This document shows, in pieces, positions 54,557 to 64,000 of a stretch of 64,000 bases of DNA; the stretch's first letter is position 1; each line of letters starts with the position of its first letter. The position numbers were made by a program, and so were the translations under genes. The notes under the pieces are model-generated. The model saw only the letters and a list, made by a program, of their open reading frames with translations. It was not told the DNA's origin and made no database searches. The stretch is from Diabrotica undecimpunctata (lineage: Eukaryota > Arthropoda > Insecta > Coleoptera > Chrysomelidae): assembly GCF_040954645.1 (NCBI RefSeq), contig NC_092809.1:69480141-69544140 (forward strand), in the 5' to 3' direction.

Positions 54557-55774
54557 CAGTATTGCCCAAAATAAACAGTACTGAAACTGCAACATAGCAA
54601 CATGCTCTTTGTGCGCGCTGTCATATTCAAATTAACTAATATAGACCGGTCAAGTAATCCTTAAATAATTAATTATTAAAGCCTAATTGTTAAAAATGGT
54701 GTTAAGTACAGAGGAGAAAGTGTTTCTTGTGGAGCATTATTTTCGTTCATACGGAATCAGCCGACGTAATGATGTAAGTCTGCAATACGTGTGTGATCAA
54801 TTCACACAATTGTTGAATAAACGTTCCCCAAGTAATGCTGTAACCTTAAAGGTCATTGAAAAGTTTAGAAATACGGGTAATGTGCCAATTTAAAGGAAAC
54901 TCGGGGCGTCTCAGGACAGTTAACAACAACGATAACCATAAACGTGTCTTTGAGCAAATCTTGGTAAACCCGAAAGCCAGCCAGACAAGAACAGCGTTGC
55001 ATCTTAGCTTAAAACGAACTTCCTTGCAAAGAATCCTGAACTGAAGGAACTGGGTGCATTTTCGTATGTGATTCAGGTACACCAACAATTACATCCCAGG
55101 GATTATTACAGTAGAGTGAAATATTGTGCCAGAATTCTTGCATTACAGTATTAAAATACTGAAATTTAGAAAAATGTATGGTTTTTAGGCGAAGCACATT
55201 TTCGTTTTTCAGGCCATGTAAATCGTCGCACAAATCGATTTCTGGGCTTTGCCAGACCAGATGAAGTTCAAGAAGTTCTTTTACATAGCGCCACAGCGCA
55301 AAAGTGAGTGTCTGGTGTATAGTTTCGGGACACGGAATCATTGGTCCATACTTTATCGAAGAAAATGGTAGGCAAGTCACGCTTAATTAACAGAGGCACA
55401 TACAAATTTTAACTGCTGTCGCAGTTCGTCAATTTCTTCAGGGACATTTTCCAAAAAGATTCATTTCACGATTTACTGACTTCCCCTATCCTGCACACTC
55501 TCCAGTCGCATACATTTAAGGCATGGCTAAAACTTCCGTTTTTAAACGGGCACCACAAACCGTCAATGAGTTAAAGGATGCCGTTAGAGCCTTCGTCACA
55601 GACTTGAGACAACCTTTATTTCATAACATTACGAGAAATCTGGAATATCGGTCTGAAGTCTGTCTTGAGAAAGGAGGAGCTCATTTAGAACAGGTTATAA
55701 AGTGTCAATAAGATGTATTTTTTAAAACAATAAAATAATTACAAGTTCAGTACTGTTTATTTTGGGCTATACTG
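54557..55774 (+). mobile_element. mariner-type element with defined ends
   Basis: Left end CAGTATTGCCCAAAATAAAC (54,557) and the inverted right end ..GTTTATTTTGGGCTATACTG (55,774) form a ~30-bp inverted repeat, each flanked by TA (54,555-54,556 and 55,775-55,776). Length is about 1.2 kb, as usual for mariner. It contains a broken transposase in the plus direction. Confidence 0.9.
54696..55711 (+). pseudogene. mariner-type transposase, broken
   Basis: Starts at ATG 54,696 (MVLSTEEKVFLVEHYFRSYG), a helix-turn-helix N-terminus. After a frameshift near 54,890 the hinge GNSGRLRTVNNNDN and a second helix region follow (NPKASQTRTALHLSLKRTSL, QRILN), then KELGAFSYVIQVHQQLHPRD. The first catalytic motif reads FLGEAHFRFSGHVNRRTNRF, with Gly where family members have Asp. 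The second is not readable, and the third region (PYPAHSPVAYI) is distorted. The C-terminus FKRAPQTVNELKDAVRAFVT is typical. Dead by stops, frameshifts and the catalytic loss. Confidence 0.8.
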
Positions 55775-55776
55775 TA

Positions 55777-56554
55777 TTAATTAAATGTCTTCATATATAA
55801 CCTGTAGCACAATATTTGACTAGTTTTAACTTTTTAATGAATAATACTAAATACTCTACTAATGTAGAAAAATTCTCACCCCATATAATGGAGAATACAT
55901 GATACGTAAACAGATCAAATAAAAATAACAATAAAAAAGAATTAAACAGACTCTTAATCGAGTCGGGAGAAAAGCTTAAGTTTTCATTAGTAGTGTGAAG
56001 AAGCCATTCTCCGGCCAACAATCGGTTCCAATCTCCTGACAATCCCTGTAATAACTGTCAGCCTAAGTAGTATAGGGGTTTGCCGCAACTTCCAACAATG
56101 TCTAAAATGCCTCTCAGACTTTTTTGAGAGAGATTATCCAAGATTACCCTTCTGCTGTACATCGTTAGTCAATATTGGGGATTTTTATGTTATCTCTGAG
56201 GGATTTGGTAATTAACAACTTTCGGGAATGAAAAAAGTCAAAGTTTTTATAAAAGGAAACAAACAAATTTTGAATTAATATACTATATCTAAATAAAAAA
56301 TATAATATAAATTTACAAGAACAAAATATAAAATACAATTTTCAGTTGCTAATAATTTGTAACTAGTGTGCTTTAAAAAAAATAACATACCTACCAAAAA
56401 TATCCTCTTTAGGCGGTCCGATAAGCCCAGAAAAAAACAAGAATTTTGGAAGTGGCGATGTATTTTTATCACAGTTTTTTCTATAGCTCGATAAATTTGA
56501 CCCAGTTATGATCCAATTTCTTTAACTCCTAAAAATACGTTTTATTGTGGTTGT
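55777..56554. other. No recognised gene
   Basis: AT-rich; nothing I can support. Confidence 0.35.
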
Positions 56555-57187
56555 GGCGGAGATGACCTCCTTACTCGACTTAAAATTTTGCCTGGCGAGA
56601 GACTTTTTTAAGTTTGTAAACTAACAAATCTAAAAAATAAGGTAAATGCGGCAGCAGTGTGTAGCTTAATTCGACCAGTTTGGCCATGGCGATGGCAAAG
56701 GTGTAAGCCGATGCGTTGTCAAGGTGGAAGAACATTTTTTTTTAAACGAGGTCGTTTTTTCTGCAATTATGTATCGAATCAATCCAATAATTGGTAACAG
56801 CGGAGCCCTGCGACCGTTTTGCACTTTTCCAAATAGTTGTTGTAAGTCACACCTTGTGAATCACATAAAACGGTTGCCATCACTTTTTCCACCGACAATA
56901 CAGTCTTCGCATTTTTCGAAACATGTTCGCTGGGTGACGTCTACTATTTCGGCGTTCCTTGGTCTCTCGTGTATACTAGACGAACCATGTTTTGTTAATG
57001 GTAACGAATCGACGTAGACACTCCTTCGGATTACACTAAACAGCGTCAAACACTGCTCTGAAAGAGTCTCACGCTTACACTTGTCCGAAGTAAGCCAATG
57101 GGGCACCCATCGCCCGATAGATTTCTCGTGCTCAAAATTTCATGCAGGATATGACTTACGCGTATTTTGACATGCCTACTGTCTCAT

Positions 57188-59161
57188 GTCTACCTTCTTA
57201 ATGTCAGAACAAATGTTAACAAATTAAAAAATGGAATGTTAAAGGATTCAAAAGTCCAACAAAGACTCAAGAATATCAAAATACTCTTCAAATAAAACTC
57301 AACGGAATCAGAGAGAAAGATACTAAAGAGGAAGAATGGAGACAATTAAAAACAATAATAACGGAATTTGCAGAGGAAACTGTCAAAAAAACCAAAAGAC
57401 AAAGAAATGCAGAATGGTATAATGATGAATGCAGAACTGCAGTAGAGGAAAAAAGGCAAGCTAGACTTAACCAACTTTACAGAAACACAAGAAATAGCAG
57501 AGACATTTATAACGAAAAGAGAATAAAAGCGACTAGAATATGCACAAGAAAGAATGAGAGGCTTTGAAAAAACAAGTACAAGAAATCCTAGAACATAACA
57601 GCAGACACGAGAGCAGAAAATTCTATAAAAGAAAGCACAGTCATTTAAAACAAAATTGCCAATCGGCAAAGACAAGGACTGAGAACTACTAACAGAGAAA
57701 CAAAAAATTATAATGAGATGGAAAGAATTCTTTGAGAAAAACCTAAATGCAGACAATAGAAATGATGAGACAAAATGAGACAATATGTTTTACGGCGGAG
57801 CAGCACATTGAAAATCCGAGTTATGAAGAAGTAGTTCAAATAATAAAGAAACTAAAGAACAGTAAAGCGCTAGGAACGCACGGAGTTTCGGCAAATTATT
57901 GTAATATGGAGGACCTGATAAAGTTGGTATGTACCAAGGAGCAAATTCCGGAGGAACGGGCAGTTGGTCTCATACAGACAATATATAAAAAAGGAGATAA
58001 GAGGGAATGCCAGAATTACCTACTAATTGCATTGCTAAATGTAATATACAAAATACTCTCTGGCATTATTTACACTAGATTGTCAGAATACTTCAAAAAT
58101 ATAATTGGTTATTATCAAAATGGATTCAGACCAAATAGAGCCACTACAGACAACATATTTATACTTAGAACGATACAATAGAAAGCTTATGAATACGACA
58201 TAGAACTATATAGACTTTAAACAAGCTTTTGATAGTGTGAAAAGAGATGCTGAACCACTTCCGAAATAAAGGTATACCAAAAAAATATATCAGCCTCATA
58301 AAACTGACGTTGCAGGATTCAAAAGCCGCAGTTAGAGTAGATGGAGAACTGTGTCCCCTGTTTGAAATCAACATGGGGGTGAGACAGGGAAACGCGCTTT
58401 TAACCATGTTGTTCAACCTAGTTCTTGACGCAGTCATTAGAAAAACCAATGTAACCGGCCATATAAACACTAAAACAGTACAAATTACTGCATGTACAGA
58501 CGACGTCGCCATTATTAGTAGAAGCAAGACTTCACTAATAAAAACGTTAAAGGAAATTGATCTTGAAGCACAAAAAAGAGGACAAAGTAAACGAAACAAA
58601 ACTAAGTACATGACCATCAAAATAACACCTGAAAATGAAAATAATATAGCAATAGACAACTATACTATTAAACGTTTGGATGCCTTTATATATATGGGCA
58701 CAGAAATCAATCAGAAGAATTCCGTAAGTAGCGAAATTAATGCACGTATTTCCAGTAGAAATCGTACATCCTATACTAATAAAAGATTGATGATATCGAA
58801 ATTATTAGACAAAAGAACCAAAATGACTATCTAAAGAACTTTGATTATACCCGTAGTAACCTATGGTTGTAAAACCTAGGTAATGACGAAAAAAGAGGAA
58901 GCCCAACTCAGGACATTCGAGAGAAAGATACTGAGAAATGTATATGGCCCGGTGCAAAAGGAAGACGAAGTATGGAGTACGGAGTACAAAGGCGGAAAAA
59001 AGGAAAGCCCAGGAGAAGATAATTGGATGATGTGAAAGACGACCAGAAAACCATGAATATAAGACAATGGAGGAGCAGGGCCCAAGAGAAATCTGAACGG
59101 AAGGACATAGCCAGACAGGCAAAGACTCATCCAGGGTTATGATGCAAAAAAAAGAAGAAAA
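57188..59161 (+). mobile_element. 5'-truncated LINE inserted in mariner
   Basis: Flanked by the 10-bp repeat ACTGTCTCAT (57,178-57,187 and 59,162-59,171), in the middle of the mariner pseudogene. It has an A/AAG-rich 3' end (about 59,145-59,160) after the terminal ..KTHPGL stop. Confidence 0.88.
57190..59140 (+). pseudogene. LINE endonuclease tail and reverse transcriptase, broken
   Basis: The frame changes several times. Visible blocks: NVRTNVNKLKNG at the truncated start, KEEEWRQLKTIITEFAEETV, RNAEWYNDECRTAVEEKRQA (linker), KIIMRWKEFFEKNLN, EVVQIIKKLKNSKALGTHGV, RECQNYLLIALLNVIYKILS, YYQNGFRPNRATTDNIFILR, DFKQAFDSVKRD, FEINMGVRQGNALLTMLFNL, ACTDDVAIISRSKTS (catalytic DD kept, preceding Tyr-Ala altered), FIYMGTEINQKN, IIPVVTYGCKT, RTFERKILRNVYGPV, LDDVKDDQKTMNIRQW and RQAKTHPGL. 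A moderately old copy. Confidence 0.82.
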
Positions 59162-59634
59162 ACTGTCTCATCTATCTTACGCACTTTCAGTTAGCAGTCT
59201 GTTTTCAGATTGTGAATTTTTGTCACCTTATTTTCACTGGTAGTCGTTTTTTGAACACTTTGACGTGGCTCGTCAAAAAGCAACGTACGACTACTTTAAA
59301 ACTCATTAAACCAATTTCTAACTGTCGATGTCGAAGAAGAAAAGTCAGCGTACACATTATTTAAGCGCTCTTTAATTTTGCTGCTCAATTTATCTTCAAT
59401 AACAAAAACAAAATCACCAATTGATATTGCTCTTTTTCCATTTTTATAAAATTTGTGGACACGTCCTCTTCCATAAGTGGTTACAATAAAACTACGATTC
59501 CAATTTGGCTGAAATTTTGACACTGGCCGAGTACTACACAATGGTAGATTTATTTTGCGATATTGGCGCAATCTGGCTCTAAGGCTAAGTACTTCTCCCA
59601 ACGAATACCCAATGGTCATATTCTCAATTTCCAA

Positions 59635-60167
59635 AAAAAACTATGTAAATGTATCTTGATTCTTAGCTAATCTAAGTTTTTTGTTTTTAAACTTTGCCAA
59701 TATTTAAGGAATGCTCTTGTTAAAGATATTTCTATACCAAATTTATTTAAACTGTTTTCTACAAGAAATAAATATATTAATATTGTTAAATACAAGAACA
59801 GTTTTTAGAATTAAATAAAACGTATCCGATTAGTATAGTTTTTAAAGAGTTTTTTCAGTTTATTTAAAAAACGACGTTTTCTCTGTCTATAAATTTATGG
59901 ATGATAAGAAGACTAAATTTAAATATAACGAGAAGCTAAATGATTCATCGCGTTTTGTACAACATTTTGAATTATAATGACAAAAGTACGAGCTCTGCAT
60001 TATATTATTTTTTAGTAATTAAATCGAGGTTTCAAAAAAAAAACAATAAAAATGACGTGTTGTTATTTTTCCCCATTTACTGAAATAATTATGAATATTT
60101 TGAAATGTAATTAGTACCGACTCAGCCATTAGTACATTATAATTCAAAGCTTAATTTCCTCAGAACT
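59635..60167. other. No recognised gene
   Basis: AT-rich flank between the mariner N-terminus and the poly(A) end of the I-clade LINE. Confidence 0.4.
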
Positions 60168-60168
60168 C

Positions 60169-63100
60169 TTTTTTTTTTTTTTTTTTTTATTTAAACAAAT
60201 ATACCCGCATCAACCACTAAGGGTTATTAGCGGGGGGACATACACAAACAGTAAGATACATATTGTTGCATAAAAAAAAAATATTTTTTACAATCTGGTA
60301 TATAGTTTAGTCATTTTAAGATAACTTAATAAAGACTGTAAATTTGACGTTAGTATACTTTTTAAATTATCACTAAGGGCACACGCGATTCTTTCGTTCT
60401 GGTACACTGGACACTCAACAATTATATGTTTCACTGACAACTGAGTGTTGCACTTGGTACACATCGGAGCAGCCTCCTGGTTGAAGATATGCTTGTGTGT
60501 AAGGAAAGTATGTCCTATTCGGAGTCGGTTAATGATGACTTGGTCTTTTCTATTATTTGGTAAGATGAGTTTGGTTCCTACTTGACTTAGACATTCTTTG
60601 AGTTTATTAGCAGTGTGATCCCAAGTAGTTTGCCACGCTCTGTATACGTGGGCTTTGATATTTACTTTGTGATCAGTCCAAGGCATTTGATTTATGATAG
60701 CAATACTTTGGTCGGTGGTTGCATTGCTTGCCAGAGAGTCCACTTCCTCATTACCACTTATTCCCATATGGGAAGGTACCCAGATAAAGGAAATATCTTT
60801 TTGTTGAGTCTGTAGATAAGATAACTCTTCTTTGATCTTGAGAAGTATGGCGTGAGTTGTATATAGCTGTTTTATTCCAAGTAATGCGCTCATTGAATCG
60901 GTGATGATAACAAATTTGCTTTCATTGATAGAACAACATTTTTTCACGGCCTGATGAATTGCCGTAAGTTCTCCGGTATATATACAACAATTTGTTGGGA
61001 TTCGTATGGTAGACTTGACGTTTTCGTAGATGTAGGCTGCAGCATGTCCTTCATGACATTTGGAAGCATCAGTGAAGATTTGATGGGTTGTTGGGTATTT
61101 GGATATTACATTTTTATAAGCTTGCTGTATAAGGAAAGGATGTGTGGAATGTTTCGGGAGTTCTTTTAAAGACGTGTCTATTTTTGGATGTTTAATCATC
61201 CAAGGAGGAACATTTACATGAATAGGCATAGTAAGACTGAACTGTTCTAAATTAAGACCAATACGTTTTATTCGTTCGGGAAATGGTAGTTTTTTTATTG
61301 CAATGTTTCTGTAAAGATCGGACGTTATATTTGTTCTGCAAAGTATTGTTGAGTAGGTTACGTTGCTGTTGTTTGCTGAAATTCTGGCAACGTAATTTAG
61401 TGATAGGAGTTGCCTTCGTTGGCTTAAGGACAGTTCATTAGCCAAAACTTGTAAGCTACTTACTGGACTAGTTCTTGTGGCACCTAAAACTAATCTCAAG
61501 CACATATTTTGAATGTAGTCAAGTTTTTTTAAAGATGTTTTGTTAGCAGTATCGTAGCATAAACAGCCGTAGTCTAGTTTACTTCGTATTAGTGATCTAT
61601 ATAGAGTAAGTAAGGTTGTTGTATCTGCCCCCCAAGAGGTATTTGACAGCATCTTTAGTAGATTAATTCTGGATTGGCAAGAACGTTGCAGATTGGTGAT
61701 GTGGGTTTCCCAGTTTAAGTTACGTTCAAAAGAAAGTCCTAAGAAATTTATTTCTTCTGCTTGTTTCAAAACAACTCCATTTAGTGTTAATTGAACATTA
61801 GGATAATTTTTTCTTTTGCTAAAAATTAAATAACGTGTCTTTTCACTAGAGAATATAAAACCCGTGTTTTGCGACCAGCTTTCAATTGTGTGTAAGGTAG
61901 TTTGCAGTATATGTGTTCCCAGAGTTACATTGTTTGTTCTTAGATAAATGACCAAGTCATCTGCATATAGGCTAGTAAATACAGGTAGTTTTATTTGATG
62001 TATAATACTATTTATTGCAACTAGAAAAAGAGTAGGACTTAGAGTAGATCCTTGTGGAGTGCCGTTTTGAAGTACTCGTCTGGAGGATGTAAATCCATTG
62101 GTTCTGACTCGAAAAGTTCGTGTTTCTAGAAAATTCTTAATAAAGGACAACATGTGCCCTTGAACATCCCATTCTTGAAGTGTTTTTAGTATAAGATGTC
62201 TCCATGTTGTGTCAAACGCTTTTCTTATGTCAAAAAACACGGCAATAAGTTTTTGGTTGTGCAGAAAGGATTCATGTATACTTGATTCAAGTGTTATTAG
62301 ATTGTCTGTTGTGGATCTACGCGTACGAAATCCACTTTGTCTGATACTTATTAGGTTATTGTTTTCGAGGTACCATTTAAGACGATAATTAAGGATTTTT
62401 TCTAAAAGTTTGCAGGTACAACACGTAAGTGATATTGGACGATAGGAATTTGGATCGTCTTTTGGTTTATTATATTTAAGGATTGGAATTATAGTTGCTT
62501 GCGACCATAGATCAGGAAAGTCATGATGAATAAAAATATTATTAAAAATATCAACTAATATTAGCTTTGCATTCAGAGGAAGATTTCGTAAGAAAAGAGG
62601 GTGGATATCATCAGGTCCTGGACTCGAATTTTTAGCACTTAAACAAAATTCTAATTCTTGAAGACTTACTGGTTTGTTTATTGGATTGCCACTCTCTGTG
62701 ATTTGTATATTTGAAGACTCCGTTAGTTTTTTGTGCTCTAGAAAGGATAGGCTGTAATTAGAATCACTAGAATTACGTTCGTATATATCTGCTAGTATTT
62801 CTGGAATATCTTCTTTGTTTGAATGCATTTGGTTATTATATGATAGAGTATCTATACCTCGAAAGTATTTTGTACCTTTTATTCTACGGACTTTGTTCCA
62901 TATGTTGCCTAAGGGAGTGGAAGGATTTATTGAAGAAACGTACTTTTTCCAACTTTCTCGTTTTGCTTTTTTGATTAATTGTCTGCTTTGAGCTCTGAGA
63001 TTTTTAAACCTTAAAAGGTTTTCGATAGTTTTATGTTTCTTGTAAACGTTAAAAGCGTGTTTAGACAAAGTGAGTGCTTGTGCAATTTCGTTATTCCACC

Positions 63101-64000
63101 AAGGAACTGGCTGCCTTTGACTCGATTTTGTTTTTCCCACTGCGATTGTTGCTGCAGAAATAATAATGTTATTAAATATTTCCAGATTTTGGTTTGCGTT
63201 ATTGGTTAAATTATATTTGTTTGTTTGTTCTTCTATCAGTGTTCGATATAAATTCCAGTCAGCTGACTTTATTTTCCATGTCTGGTGAATTGGAAAAGTT
63301 GATTTATCATTAGTGTTTATGGTTATCGTGATAGGGAAGTGATCACTATCATATAAATACCCCAATGTGTCCCAATATAATAAAGGAGCTAGCGACGGAC
63401 TGCATAAAGAGAGATCTATGGCAGAAAATGTACCATTGTATGAATTGAACCTAGTAGATTTGCCAGTGTTTAGTAAGACTAAATTTAAATTATCAATGAG
63501 ATTATTTAGGAGATTGCCACATTTGTCGGTTTTGTTACTTCCCCAAGTACTGTTGTGACAGTTAAAATCGCCTAATATTATTTTTGGGTGTGGAATTTGG
63601 TTTAAAACATTGCTTAGTTCAGTTATGTCTAAATCAGTAGGATGAGGTAAGTATACATTGCAAATATTGATTTTCATTTTGTGGGTGACTGACACTGCAA
63701 CTATTTCGAGATTTGTTTGTAGTTGTATTTCAGTTGACTCTATGTCATCCCTTACAAAAATTGCTGTTCCGCCGCTTGAGTGATCTGCAACTCGGTTTCT
63801 TAGAAAAGGAACATAATTTTTTAATGTCACACTTTGGTGCTTGAAATGGGTCTCTTCTAGGCATATGACTAAAGGAAGATATTCGTGTATAAGAAGCTTA
63901 ATGGATTCTATATGTGTAAAATAACCGTTGGGGTTCCACTGTAATATGAATGTGCTGGCCATTAACTCTTTATGTGTTAACTATTTATTGTTGAGAACTT
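60169..64000 (-). mobile_element. I-clade LINE, 3' complete, continues beyond window
   Basis: The element reads leftward from the window edge to a 20-base A-tract (T-run 60,169-60,188 on the plus strand). ORF2 is intact; ORF1 should lie beyond 64,000. A stop codon (end of a frame reading KFSTINS) lies about 14 bases upstream of the ORF2 ATG. Its target duplication could not be checked because the 5' end is outside the window. Confidence 0.88.
60288..63962 (-). CDS. I-clade LINE ORF2: endonuclease, reverse transcriptase, RNase H
   Basis: An uninterrupted 1224-codon frame from ATG 63,960-63,962, the longest and best-preserved gene in the window. AP-type endonuclease (residues about 1-230): FILQWNPNGYFTH, CLEETHFKHQ (catalytic Glu), GDFN at 131-134 and SDH at 206-208. 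Reverse transcriptase (about 430-760): SPGPDDIHPLFL, DPNSYRPISLTCCTCKLLEK, FFDIRKAFDTTWRH (first Asp), NGTPQGSTLSPTLFLVAIN, YADD at 666-669, and EINFLGLSFERNLNW. RNase H (about 955-1090): TDAS with Asp965, GELTAIHQA, TDSMSALLG and HMGISGNEEVDSLAS, so all four acidic catalytic residues are kept. A C-terminal Cys/His knuckle starts at C1168 and C1171 (CTKCNTQLSVKHIIVEC). It would nick target DNA and copy element RNA in the nucleus. The intact frame suggests recent, possibly current, activity. Confidence 0.95.
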   Translation of the reverse strand: MASTFILQWNPNGYFTHIESIKLLIHEYLPLVICLEETHFKHQSVTLKNYVPFLRNRVADHSSGGTAIFVRDDIESTEIQLQTNLEIVAVSVTHKMKINICNVYLPHPTDLDITELSNVLNQIPHPKIILGDFNCHNSTWGSNKTDKCGNLLNNLIDNLNLVLLNTGKSTRFNSYNGTFSAIDLSLCSPSLAPLLYWDTLGYLYDSDHFPITITINTNDKSTFPIHQTWKIKSADWNLYRTLIEEQTNKYNLTNNANQNLEIFNNIIISAATIAVGKTKSSQRQPVPWWNNEIAQALTLSKHAFNVYKKHKTIENLLRFKNLRAQSRQLIKKAKRESWKKYVSSINPSTPLGNIWNKVRRIKGTKYFRGIDTLSYNNQMHSNKEDIPEILADIYERNSSDSNYSLSFLEHKKLTESSNIQITESGNPINKPVSLQELEFCLSAKNSSPGPDDIHPLFLRNLPLNAKLILVDIFNNIFIHHDFPDLWSQATIIPILKYNKPKDDPNSYRPISLTCCTCKLLEKILNYRLKWYLENNNLISIRQSGFRTRRSTTDNLITLESSIHESFLHNQKLIAVFFDIRKAFDTTWRHLILKTLQEWDVQGHMLSFIKNFLETRTFRVRTNGFTSSRRVLQNGTPQGSTLSPTLFLVAINSIIHQIKLPVFTSLYADDLVIYLRTNNVTLGTHILQTTLHTIESWSQNTGFIFSSEKTRYLIFSKRKNYPNVQLTLNGVVLKQAEEINFLGLSFERNLNWETHITNLQRSCQSRINLLKMLSNTSWGADTTTLLTLYRSLIRSKLDYGCLCYDTANKTSLKKLDYIQNMCLRLVLGATRTSPVSSLQVLANELSLSQRRQLLSLNYVARISANNSNVTYSTILCRTNITSDLYRNIAIKKLPFPERIKRIGLNLEQFSLTMPIHVNVPPWMIKHPKIDTSLKELPKHSTHPFLIQQAYKNVISKYPTTHQIFTDASKCHEGHAAAYIYENVKSTIRIPTNCCIYTGELTAIHQAVKKCCSINESKFVIITDSMSALLGIKQLYTTHAILLKIKEELSYLQTQQKDISFIWVPSHMGISGNEEVDSLASNATTDQSIAIINQMPWTDHKVNIKAHVYRAWQTTWDHTANKLKECLSQVGTKLILPNNRKDQVIINRLRIGHTFLTHKHIFNQEAAPMCTKCNTQLSVKHIIVECPVYQNERIACALSDNLKSILTSNLQSLLSYLKMTKLYTRL

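Larger units (their letters stand above)
56555..59460 (-). pseudogene. mariner (mos-like) transposase, split by a LINE
   Basis: Minus-strand N-terminal part (59,460-59,172): ISIGDFVFVIEDKLSSKIKE, RLNNVYADFSSSTSTVRNWF, then LFDEPRQ, KTTTSENKVTKIHNL. The LINE 57,188-59,161 interrupts here. The C-terminal part (57,187-56,555): RWVPHWLTSDKCKRETLSEQ, RFVTINKTWFV (family TMDETW; Asp altered), YTRETKERRNSRRHP, then LFHLDNASAYTFAIAMAKLV (second catalytic Asp), ELSYTLLPHLPYFLDLLVYK and LKKVSRQAKF. Many stops. The match to Mos1-type motifs (VPHWLT, HDNAPSHT, LPHPPYSPDL) fixes the family. Confidence 0.78.

Noticed and set aside
57346..57783. Minus-strand 145-codon hydrophobic ORF resembling a membrane protein
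   Set aside because: Antisense of the LINE linker region (KEEEWRQLKTII...), which reads clearly on the plus strand.
58165..59130. Several minus-strand ORFs with hydrophobic segments
   Set aside because: Antisense shadows of the plus-strand LINE reverse transcriptase.

Overview
This window looks like AT-rich nuclear DNA of an arthropod, most likely an insect. The evidence is the repertoire: piggyBac, Tc1/mariner and pogo-type transposases, Jockey/RTE/I/R1-type LINEs, a tRNA-headed SINE and a eukaryotic tRNA-Asp. I cannot name the species; a beetle would fit but is not proven. I see no ordinary host protein gene. Almost everything recognisable is a transposable element or a fragment of one, layered by repeated insertion, and many insertion events can be read to the base from target-site duplications (TSDs).

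Regions, left to right. 1-1.26 kb: broken DDE transposase with DD82E-like spacing. 1.9-2.5 kb: 5' end of a piggyBac-type element. 3.14-9.63 kb: complete piggyBac-type element with TTAA duplications; its broken transposase gene keeps a recognisable intron and is split by a 1.8 kb mariner-like element, and the intron holds another inverted-repeat insertion. 10.97-14.86 kb: pogo-like element with a 5'-truncated LINE (12-bp TSD) inside. 18.4-27.67 kb: fragments of mariner and several LINEs plus two copies of a ~231-bp repeat.

27.09-32.9 kb: a three-level nest. An older LINE is cut by a 4.3 kb Jockey/CR1-like LINE (6-bp TSD), whose ORF1 is cut by a tRNA-derived SINE (10-bp TSD). 32.96-34.49 kb: non-autonomous element with long inverted repeats related to the pogo-like element. 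34.86-35.37 kb: tandem units resembling mariner inverted repeats. 35.7-43.9 kb: two more degenerate LINE copies, the second split by a complete DD82E-like element (41,095-43,569).

44.7-45.6 kb: R1-like LINE remnant. 45.74-46.64 kb: element with 57-bp inverted repeats and a 3' hairpin that carries a near-intact tRNA-Asp(GTC). 46.8-47.1 kb: unrecognised broken coding remnant. 48.86-52.94 kb: second piggyBac element, split by a LINE with a (TA)n tail. 53.4-55.8 kb: GC-rich inverted-repeat element, second SINE copy, and a mariner with clear ends. 56.5-59.5 kb: mariner cut by a LINE (10-bp TSD). 60.17-64 kb: uninterrupted 1224-residue I-clade LINE ORF (endonuclease, reverse transcriptase, RNase H), the only element here that looks recently active.

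The genes do not form a pathway. They record successive cut-and-paste (transposase) and copy-and-paste (LINE, with SINEs using LINE machinery) activity. Motifs, frames and repeat matches were read by eye; no database search was run.
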